From Cordilura impudica (Eukaryota; Arthropoda; Insecta; Diptera; Scathophagidae), in contig OY821521.1 of assembly GCA_963682025.1 (NCBI GenBank), positions 193,345,075 to 193,409,074 of the forward strand: a stretch of DNA of 64,000 bases. The letters are read 5' to 3'. Below are positions 55,678 through 64,000 of the stretch, piece by piece (position 1 is the first letter of the stretch; every line of letters begins with the position of its first letter). The notes below the pieces were generated by a model. The model was not told where the DNA came from and searched no databases. It saw only the letters and a program-made list of their open reading frames with translations. Both the position numbers and the translations under genes were made by a program.

Positions 55678-56110
55678 TTACGAAAACTGAGAATAGTGGA
55701 AATTAGAAGTATAAATGCAAAAAAATATTCAAAATTCAAAAATAACGATTGTTTGTTTGGACAGAGTTGTATGTTCTGAAATTAATACAAAGTAAAGCTG
55801 TATAGTACGAAAACTGAATCTAACCACACTGCTCGTAGGCCTGACTTTAGGTGAGTGTGTTAAAGCGGTGACCAAAAAGTGCAAGTACGAGTGTATGTGA
55901 AGGTTCATGGTTCAAACCTCACGGCCGCCCTAAGTAGAAAAAAATTTTCATATAGAAACAATCCATTCAATTAAAAACATAACAATTATCACAATGTTCA
56001 ATAAATCGCTGATGAAGGCTGAAATGCCAGAAACCGGTCCGATTAAGAATACAGTGCAGTTATGAATTTTTGAAATATATGCTTTCTTCTTCTTTACCAC
56101 GCACCATTTA
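55678..56110 (+). mobile_element. SINE-like repeat S, copy 2
   Basis: About 430 bp alignable to 28535-28963. GGTTCAAACCTC at 55909-55920 fits a polymerase III B box, and TTAGGTGAGTG about 60 bp upstream could be a degenerate A box. The 3' part holds AATGCCAGAAACCGGTCC. The additional 170 bp upstream of the tRNA-like section is unusual for a simple tRNA SINE, so the element could instead be a larger transposon fragment. Confidence 0.5.
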
Positions 56111-56253
56111 AACTTAATTTTTTTAATTTCTTGTCTGTCGAAAAAACTTGGGATCGATTTTTAACCATTTACCATTTTACTAGACATGTTTCATTTTCAG
56201 TCAATCAATTATTTAGTTACATGATGGTAAACTTAATTTACAAAGAAAAAAAA

Positions 56254-56614
56254 TCTATAATATTAATAAGGAAGGCTATTTCTTGTGATCGAAGTAAAAA
56301 CTTTATGTACAAACCGATCGTGACCAAATATAGCTCATTTGAAAGGTATTTATTTTTTGCTGTCCACCAGAATTACAGATTTCTACCATCTGAAATATTT
56401 TTTTGGAGTAATGCTCATTTAAAGTTGCTAATAACATATATATAAAACATATACTTTGTGTGTGTTTATTATAACTATCAAAAGTCTTGTGTTAAATTTT
56501 GAGTTTGTTAAAATTGATTAGCATGCCTTTAGGCTCTTATAAAATTATTTATTAAATGAAAAAATAAAATTTCATAGAATTTTCACTCGAATTCCGAAGG
56601 CTGGGCTCCGCTAG
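56254..56614 (+). mobile_element. Non-autonomous Helitron copy H9 (complete)
   Basis: A|TCTATAATATTAATAAGG start, diverged hairpin CTCGAATTCCGAAGG, CTAG at 56611-56614 before T. 361 bp. Confidence 0.9.
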
Positions 56615-57299
56615 TAATATAAACTTGGTTTATATAGGTTAGTTTTTTTATTATTTTTTTTTTTATTTATGGACAATAATTTTAAAACATGACAACCTTG
56701 AAAAAGAAACAAAAAAGGTTAAAAATCAGGGTTTTTGTTAACATAGTTTTTCATGCCGTTAACTAAATTTAACGTTATTAACCCATAAGTAAACATATAG
56801 AAGGCGTAGCACCTTGCTTAAGGACTTATTTAATAGTTAGAAAAAATTATCTGTTTTAACTTATTTGATTATCTCAATTGGTTCAAAAATTATGATTTTT
56901 GCAACGAACTCAAATGGCGCCACTGTGGAACGTCGTTTTGTGTCGACGTCGATAATTAGAATAAGGGCGATTTTATACGAAATAAACAAATTTAATAATT
57001 TTTTGAATAATTTAAAAAGTGCCATGAAAGGTTACAAATCGAGAACTACAAAATGGAACTTTAACTACTAACTTAAGAGTTATAGATTATAAAAGTTATC
57101 ACCTGTTTTATTGAATTGTTTAGCCTTTAAATCCAACCGGCCTGAATTTCTACTATCAATGTTTTGTTTTTTTCGATTTTAGGTTCTATTCTCAATATAT
57201 ATGAAAATGTTAAAAGAAGTGAAGATAATGACACTTCTGCAATTTTGGATAGTGAAAATTATAAAATATTGTCAAAAAGAAACTCATATTTATTTAATA
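56615..57299. other. Unassigned sequence
   Basis: No gene or repeat recognised. A 68-codon open frame at 56865-57071 shows no motif. Confidence 0.4.
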
Positions 57300-57590
57300 C
57301 TAGCAGATTCCAGCCCTAGAAGTTCGAGTGAAAATTCTAGGAAATTTTATTTTTTTTTTTAAATAAAGACGCTAATCAATTATAGCCAATTCACAAATCG
57401 ACACAAAAAAAGAGACAAATTTTTATTACAAACACATTAACAAATTTAATAAACACACATGTAGCATTGTATAATTTTATGTATGAGTTAGTAGCAACTT
57501 TGAAATAATATACGTTTGATCAAAATCGAGATAAAACGGTAGAACAAAACATCGGTCACAAGAAAGCTCCTAGCCTATTAATATTATAGG
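57300..57590 (-). mobile_element. Non-autonomous Helitron copy H10 (internally deleted)
   Basis: CTAG end at 57300 and TATAATATTAATAGGC start near 57590, where the first base of TC is changed. Only 291 bp; the section between the CTACTAAC block and TTTCAAAGG is shortened. Confidence 0.88.
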
Positions 57591-57699
57591 CTTGCAGATC
57601 TCAAATTTCGATTTTTTTTAAAAATTCTATTCAAGAAACTTTCAAAAATTTTTAGAAATGTGAATTAATTTCATTAAATACATCGTGTAACTTAAAGAT

Positions 57700-59530
57700 C
57701 AAAAATTTTGTATACATGGCTTTAGCTAGTAATCCTTATTTTTAACGATTTTCCATAAAAAATTGTTTCTATTTAATATTTTGTTAAAATTAATATATTT
57801 TGGACTCTCCGCACATTTTCTCACTATTTTAGTTTTCTTCCCTATAGTCTACCATATTCTAATATTGTTAACCCATTTTGACCAATAAAGGCCCACACAT
57901 AAAAAAAACATATTATTTTTCTGAACTATTTGAGTAAACCATACTCTAGAAACTTATCTAAGTGTTTCTAAATTATAAAAACACAAAATTTTTTCAGATT
58001 GTTATAAAAAAATTATGAATATTTCCAAAATCTTTTAAATTTTTTGAAATTTAGGCGCCCGTGCCAAATAATCTTACATTTTTTTATTTTACAAAATCGT
58101 AAATTCCCAAATATGAAGAATTACATTTTTGCAATAACGTTAAAAATTTCAATGTAGGACAAAAAAGACATATTTTTATATAATTTTCAAAACTCAGATT
58201 TAGATTTTTTTAAAATTTTAATGAACAAACTTTCAAAATTAAAGGGAATATGTATTTATTTAACTAAATATTTTTTAAATAACGGAATTTTCGTAAATGT
58301 TCTAGTAAGTAGTATAAATATATATAGTTAGTAGTATATAAACCATATTTGGCCCTAAGGGCTTAGTTTGGGAATTTGTAAATAAATAAAAAAAAAAAAT
58401 CCCTTTAGCCAATTATTGTTTGCAGCGATTTAATAATAGCGATTTTCAAAAAAATCTTTTTTTTTTTAATATTTCGATATATACTAATTTATTAATATAT
58501 CTAAGCTATATAACTCCCAAAAAGAAATTATTCAGTTTTGTTTTTTTAGTCTAAATTACAGAGTTATAATATTGTGAACCCATATTTACCATAGGCCCAA
58601 AATAGCTGTAATAAATATAATGAATTGTATCCTGAAATATTTGAGTAAACAATAATCTAGATTGAAAATATTTCATATCTAAGTATTAATAATTTAAAAG
58701 AACACATGATAATTAGGCGCCCGAACGCAAAGTGGCTCATTTTAAATGGACAAAAAATATATAATTGCATATAAATTATAGAGAAATAAGTTTCAGATTT
58801 AACTATATCATAATTATTAAATAGGAAATATTGCATTTTTAAGATAACATTAAAAGATTTTAATGTATGGCCAAGAAATTTTATTCAAATATTTTATTTT
58901 ATATAATAAAATTTATCTCAAAGCTTAGTAATACCAAATTTTTTCTTAAATATCCCTTTAGCCGATTATTGTTTTCAGCGATTTTATATTAGCGAGTTTC
59001 GAGAAAACAAATTTTTTGGTTTATTATTCTGACAAAATCATTTTAAATACCACTTTAAGCTTTTTAAGTGACTGAAAATTATCCAGTTTGGTTCGTTATC
59101 GCCGAAGTTAGCAACTTCTAATATTATTAACTCATATTGGCCTATAATTGATCATATAGAAATTACAGATTTGTAATCCGAAATTATTGAACAAAAGATG
59201 ATCTATATAAAAAATATTTCACATACGTAATTTTAAAGAATACAAAATTTATTCGTAGTGTAAAAAAATTATATTATTTCAACAAAATTTGAATATTCGA
59301 AAATTAGGCGCCCGAGCCCAAAGTAAGTCATTTTAAATATATAAAAAATAATAATTCATTTTAAATATATAAAACTCAATTTTAAAATTTTGTGAAAATA
59401 TTATTAATTTTATAAATTTAAAGAAATGCTTATTAATTTAATTAAATATATCTCAAAGTTTTAAAATACAAAAATTTTATAAAGACCCCTTTAGCCAATT
59501 ATTGTTTCCAGCGATTATTAAAAATATTGC
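57700..59530. repeat. Diverged tandem array of about 0.55-0.7-kb AT-rich units
   Basis: Three units share landmarks in the same order: AATATTNTNAACCCATNTTN (57861, 58570, 59118), TATTTGAGTAAACNATNNTCTAG, TTAGGCGCCCG (about 58052, 58712, 59305) and CCCTTTAGCCAATTATTGTTT or a close match (about 58402, 58957, 59488). Divergence between units is large. No coding signal. Confidence 0.75.
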
Positions 59531-60580
59531 TTGAATTTTGAATTTTGAAAGACTACAGCCGGTAAGAAATTAATTCATATAAATTTTTATTCAAGTTTAA
59601 AAAATGTGTGACCATTGCGTGAAGTTATTAACATTTGAAAATAATTATAAAACATTTTTTATGCAACTCATTTCATCTAGATTGGCTAAGTGTCACCCTC
59701 GTGATTAGTGTTCTAACTGATAAAAGATATTTCAACTTATAAACTACTTTAGTTCTTTTGCAGTTTAAAACTTTAACGTTCTAAACTTATCTTTTATGTG
59801 AATAAACTTTTTAATTTCAACTTTAAAAAACTTTTTCAATGTTAAAAATTATCCTGTATATTTTATTAAATGACTGGTACACACATACTCGTATATGTAC
59901 ATATGCCAAAACCTTGTATGACGTGTATAAGCAATTCAAAACATTTGATTGTCTGGTAACAATTCCTCTTTTATTTTACTTTAATCAAAGACAATCATTG
60001 ACACATTTTGTTTTTAATTTGTAATCAACTTGTCTTGACCATAATTGCTACAATACGACACTCTAATACACAGACAAGCCTGCACTCTCAACACAAAAGA
60101 GCACAAAAGAGCACAAAGGAGCACATAGACAAGTATGTACGAGTACTTTTATAAGCTCAGATGGAACTACTCTACAAACATACGCATTCGATCACTGTAT
60201 GTGTGTTTTCTGCTTTAAAGAAAAAATTACAACAACAACAACAAAAACCACATTCAAACAAAAATTGAAAGATACAAAAACAATTTGACATTTGGTATCC
60301 ATTTTTTTAAAGTTTTAATTTTTCTACATCTGATATGCATTATAAAGCAAAGGACGTTTTAAACGATGCCACAAGTAAGACGATTTGACCAAAATGCATA
60401 CAAAAAAGTTTCTATAAGCTAATATTGCAATTTCAACAATTACGTAATAGGTACCTGCAAAAAACTTAGGTAATTTTACTTTTTTTTCAGGTTGGCCGAA
60501 TTTTAAAAATCAATTACAAGGAAGTGCACCTGAAGATCGTTATGAAAAATAAGAAATAAAAATAAGTCTTTTTATAAAAA
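59531..60580. other. Unassigned intron-like sequence
   Basis: Contains GAGCACAAAAGAGCACAAAG repeats (60096-60124) and ACAACAACAACAA (60230-60245). No gene recognised. Confidence 0.5.
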
Positions 60581-61008
60581 CTAGCAGATCTCGGCCCTCG
60601 AATTTTGAGGAATTTTATATTTTCTTTTAATAAAGACCCTAAAGGTATGCTAATCAATTTTAGCCAATCCACAATACAACACCTTTCAAATATCGATTAT
60701 TTTCGTTATTTGTTTATGTCCAATTATTGGTTTGTATCCAAAATTATTTTTCAATTTAACACAATTATTATTGTGAATGAAGAAAACAAACTCACAAACA
60801 CATTAAAAAAATTTAATAAACACACACATAACAGTGTACAATTTTATGTTTGTGTTAGTTGCAACTTTAAATGCATTTTACTCAAAAAAAAATGTAAAAA
60901 TTTTAAAAATCTGTAAATCTGGTGGACAGCTAAAAAGAAATACCTTTCAAATAAGATACGCTTGGTCAAAATTGGGAAAAAGCTATTTAACAAATCATCG
61001 GTCACATG
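60581..61008 (-). mobile_element. Non-autonomous Helitron copy H11 (5' end replaced)
   Basis: CTAG end at 60581, body landmarks present including AACACAATTATTATTGTGAA, but after CATCGGTCACATG the sequence runs into poly-A, so the TC start is lost. Confidence 0.85.
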
Positions 61009-61270
61009 AAAAAAAAAAATTAAAAATACATACGGGTGTTTTAAAATTATTCAGAGAAGCGAGTCAAATTTAGATTCTACTATACATATAACAAATCTTT
61101 ATTGTATAATGATCTTAGAAAAAAAACCTTGCTAAAACTAAGCACTGATAATCTCATATAAAGAATGTTTTTTTAAGCCCCATAGAACTTGAAATTGTGA
61201 AAAATGGCACAAAAACTCAAATTTTGATCAAAAAAATTGTTTCATTCGAAAAACCAATATATGGCATTAA

Positions 61271-61960
61271 CACTTGAAGATGATTTCGAGCATATGCCCA
61301 CCGCGGCTATTCTTGACGAAGCACATTCTGGACGTCCAATTTAGGGCCACTTTTTCGAGCTTTGCTGGCCGTATGTCACGAATAACACCACAATGTTGGC
61401 TTCCAAGGTGTCAATTGTTCCTAGTTTATCGGCGTAAACCAGAGAATTCACGTAGCTCAACACGAAATAATCGAGAGGTGTCAAATCGCAAGACCTTGGA
61501 GGCCAATTTACAGGTTCATTTCTCGAAATCAACTTATCGCCAAATTTTGATTTCAATGGCGCTACGTTGAAACCACATCTCGCCCGGATCACTATTCATC
61601 CATAATTTCAAACAAAAAATGGTTGAAAATGGTGCGGCAATTATCTCCGCAAAAGTTTCTATGTAGTAGACGAACAGGCCCCCAATTCCTGCGACCGACG
61701 ACGAATCGATAAATTTGGATCTCTTCCACACTTTCCTTGACAGCACGTTCCGTCGACGCATGGGTGTTATTGCATCATATAGAGAGTATGTGGTATGAAA
61801 TCTGTCCCAGTTGAACGATTATGTGCGCTATAAAAATCACGAAGTCGCCTATAAGTCGCGCGAATCGATGACATTTTGAAAGTAAATTTAGATAATTTGG
61901 TAGAGTTATTCAAGTGACGATGATCTGCCAGAGTACATTGATCATAAATGTCAAAGGCGA
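61271..61960 (-). pseudogene. Mariner-superfamily transposase, second internally deleted copy
   Basis: Relative of the copy at 9.2-9.9 kb. Minus strand: STERAVKESVEE and GPVRLLHRNFCGDNCRTIF (about 61570-61760), then KFGDKLISRNEPVNWPPRSC and DLTPLDYFVLSYVNSLVYAD (third catalytic Asp in PPRSCDLTPLDY), KLGTIDTLEAN, and in another frame LEKVALNWTSRMCFVKNS ending near HMLEII. The central catalytic region is missing, including the QQDGATSHT block. Confidence 0.75.
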
Positions 61961-62110
61961 GCGAGCAAGTAAAAAATTTTTAAAAAAAACTTGTTTCCCA
62001 AGTGAAACAAGTAAGAAAACTATAGTCGGTCTAGACTGACTATGTATTTCGTGAGACGGTCTTGGAGCCAACTTTGCTGAGGCAAGAACTAAATATAGAA
62101 AATAGTGTTA

Positions 62111-62476
62111 TCTATAATATTAATAGGCTAGGCGATTTCTTGTGACCGATGTTTTGTTCTACCGTTTTATCCCCATTTTGACCAAACGTATATTATTTGA
62201 ATGGTATTTCTTTTTAGCCGTTTTGCAGATTTACAGATTTTTATATTTTTCCTTTATTTTGAGTAAATTGCATTTTAAGTTGGTACAAACACATACATAA
62301 AATAATACAATGATATGTGTGTGTTTATTAAATTTGTTAATGTATTTGTAATAAAAATGAGTTTGTTTTTTGTGTTGATTTGTGAATTGGATATATATAC
62401 CGTTAGGGTCTTTATTTAATAAAAAAAAAAATTTCCTAGAATTTGCACTCGAATTTCGAGGGCTGGAATCTGCTAG
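62111..62476 (+). mobile_element. Non-autonomous Helitron copy H12 (complete)
   Basis: A|TCTATAATATTAATAGGC start, hairpin CTCGAATTTCGAGGG, CTAG at 62473-62476 before T. 366 bp. Among the best-preserved copies. Confidence 0.93.
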
Positions 62477-62736
62477 TTGTTATTAATTTCTGGCGTGCAG
62501 ATATGAAAAAAGTCATATCTGTTATTATTTTTAGGTCATTTACTTTCGCTAAAAACATATGTAAAGTGATGATCGGGAATCAGCTTTATATGGCACTGTG
62601 ACTAAAAATGGGCCCACAGGTTTTATATTTCGACTGCTGATTAGTATAGACACACATACTCCAAATATTATCGGTATATGCTATATAATAATCTGGATTT
62701 TACGACCATTCTAGTTCGGCTGAGAGATTTTATTTA

Positions 62737-63211
62737 CGAGGGCGGATCTATAAGTCCCTGACTTTTCGAACTTCCTTCGTAGTTATATAAAATGCAGCAC
62801 TGCTCCCATCAAGTACCTCCTCTCAATAAACTACTGTAAAATTTTGAGCCAGTTCCGTCATTTAATTTGCGTTTAACAGCTGTTCAAAGGATTGTTTGAA
62901 GTTGTTTAACCGGGCTACGAATTGGTACCTCATCCGCCGTACTCTCCGGATTTAGCCCCCAGTGACTATTTCCTATTTCCAAACCTAAAGAAATGGCTCG
63001 GTGGAAAGAGATTTAGCTTCAACGATGAAATTATTGATCAAATAAATGCCTATTTTATGGACCTCGCAAAATCCTATTTTTGGAAGGGATACAAAAATTG
63101 GAGAAACTTTGGACTACGTGTATTGAGCTAAAAGGAGATTATGTTGAAAAATAATTTTTTTTTTTTTTTGCAAAAAAACAAAAAAGTCACGGACTTATTG
63201 ATCCGCCCTCG
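62737..63211 (+). mobile_element. Internally deleted mariner with intact ends (475 bp)
   Basis: Inverted ends CGAGGGCGGATCTATAAGTC and the inverse CGAGGGCGGATCAATAAGTC, about 28 bp, flanked by TA at 62735-62736 and 63212-63213. Contains the C-terminal transposase remnant. A MITE-sized derivative of a mariner. Confidence 0.9.
62922..63131 (+). pseudogene. Mariner transposase C-terminal remnant
   Basis: HPPYSPDLAPSDYFLFPNLK followed by KWLGGKRFSFNDEIIDQINA is the canonical mariner block with the third catalytic Asp (YSPDLAPSDY), and the continuation resembles the usual C-terminal end. The N-terminal two-thirds is deleted, so no active enzyme is made. Confidence 0.93.
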
Positions 63212-63430
63212 TATATGGGAGCTAGGTGTGAATCGATTGTCACAAATTTCTCAAGCGATATATATTTTAGCAAAACAGATTTCTATATGGGACGGACATC
63301 GCTAAATCGACCCAGAAAAAGATTTTGCTTCGATAATTATAACAACGGGTCTATGTGAAATATTTCTGTTAGTTACAAACATCGGTAGTTACAAACATTA
63401 TACCCTCACCACATAGTGGTTAAGGTATAA

Positions 63431-63802
63431 ATAGACGAATAGATAAACAGACTTCGGTAATTAGATTTTTTTCTTATTAGAAAAATTTTTTCATAGTACT
63501 GAAAATTTTGTAAGGGCGTACGCTATGACAGGAGTGATCTGTCAAAACAACAATCGAAAAAAGTACGCTGTGAACCATGTTAGGGTCATAGTCTAGGTAA
63601 TGAGAAATTCCAAGTCAAAGTAAAAGTACTAGGCCAGTATAGTTAAACTCCCAAAGTGTTTGGCGCTCTCAGGCCAAACTTCTTTTATGATCTTTTATAG
63701 TTTTTCTTTATCTTAGTGTTTGTTTGCTTAGTTTTTCAGCTATAACTCCAGAACCATTGATGATTTCTCATTTCACTCTTCAGCAAAATTGTAACTAAAT
63801 AA
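63431..63802. repeat. Dispersed repeat fragment, inverse of 6821-6975
   Basis: 63600-63778 reads, on the minus strand, GAAAAACTAAGCAAACAAAC and AACTATACTGGCCTAGTACT as at 6.9 kb. Upstream, GTGATCTGTCAAAACAACAA resembles a word beside the mariner at 9.9 kb. Element type unknown. Confidence 0.5.
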
Positions 63803-64000
63803 TCTATAATATTAATAGGCTAGGCGATTTCTTGTGACTGATGTTTTGTTCTATCGTTTTATCCCGATTTTGACCAAACGTATATTATTTCAAAGGTATT
63901 TTTTTGCCGTTTTGCAGATTTACAGATTTTTAAAATTTTCCCTTTACTTTGAGTAAATTGCATTTAAAGTTTCTACTAACACATACACAAAATTATACAA
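63803..64000 (+). mobile_element. Non-autonomous Helitron copy H13 (runs off the window)
   Basis: A|TCTATAATATTAATAGGC start followed by the family body up to CACAAAATTATACAA at the window end. The 3' half is outside. Confidence 0.9.

Larger units (their letters stand above)
62008..63430 (-). mobile_element. D1 copy g carrying two nested insertions
   Basis: Reverse orientation: 3' end CTTACTTG at 62008, mutated hairpin at 62025-62040, D1 body pieces (62477-62734 and 63214-63350) including the single GACGGACATCGC word, and the 5' end with ACCCTCACCACATAGTGG at about 63400. A Helitron (62111-62476) and a deleted mariner (62737-63211) interrupt it. Removing both leaves about 580 bp of D1. Confidence 0.8.

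Noticed and set aside
55830..55930. A functional tRNA gene
   Set aside because: A B-box-like word is present, but no convincing acceptor stem pairing or A box, and the sequence recurs as a 430-bp repeat.

Overview
This is a eukaryotic, strongly AT-rich window from a repeat-dense part of an insect genome, most likely a higher fly (Diptera). The clues are many decayed jockey/R1/RTE-type LINEs, mariner/Tc1, piggyBac, Harbinger and hAT remnants, DINE-1/mini-me-like elements carrying GTCC/GTCT runs, and TTG/CAA microsatellites typical of fly introns. I see no prokaryotic genes, rRNA, convincing tRNA or CRISPR array. Nearly every open frame is a transposon relic, a translated tandem repeat or chance.

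Layout: 0.4-3.8 kb holds a jockey-like LINE relic, a Helitron copy and a palindrome-family element (family P). 3.8-8.2 kb holds intron-like sequence, DINE-1-like pieces and a Harbinger relic. 8.2-11.5 kb is a minus-strand LINE into which a mariner relative and a 403-bp inverted-repeat element have inserted. 11.5-18.5 kb holds another P copy, a 0.6-kb tandem duplication, a 2-kb foldback element and a mariner split by a Helitron. 20-25.8 kb holds a pentanucleotide array, the best-preserved LINE (APE plus RT) and R1-like fragments in both orientations. 26-35 kb alternates DINE-1-like, Helitron, SINE-like and foldback copies. 35.2-37.7 kb is a piggyBac transposase relic split by a 1.7-kb palindrome, followed by a 1.3-kb satellite. 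40-46.8 kb is mostly microsatellite-rich intron-like sequence plus two DINE-like families. 52.5-64 kb is again dense with Helitrons, DINE-like copies, a diverged tandem array and a stack of three nested transposons.

The one convincing piece of host gene is a minus-strand exon pair (50026-50218 and about 47448-47610) separated by a 2.4-kb intron. Splice sites and reading phase agree, and the product is a low-complexity, Q-rich, regulator-like protein ending in a PLDL motif. Both outer edges are cut by transposon sequence.

The strongest discovery is a non-autonomous Helitron family with 13 copies or fragments. Complete copies start with TCTATAATATTAATAGGC after an A, and end with a hairpin followed by CTAG before a T. 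Two further families (D1, D2) share a different 3' end (hairpin then CTTACTTG) and subterminal inverted repeats, as in DINE-1/Helentron elements. Nested insertions give a relative chronology: LINEs, mariner and piggyBac are older, and Helitron, P and some mariner copies are younger. I did not find an evident new enzymatic or defence system; the novelty here lies in the mobile-element families.
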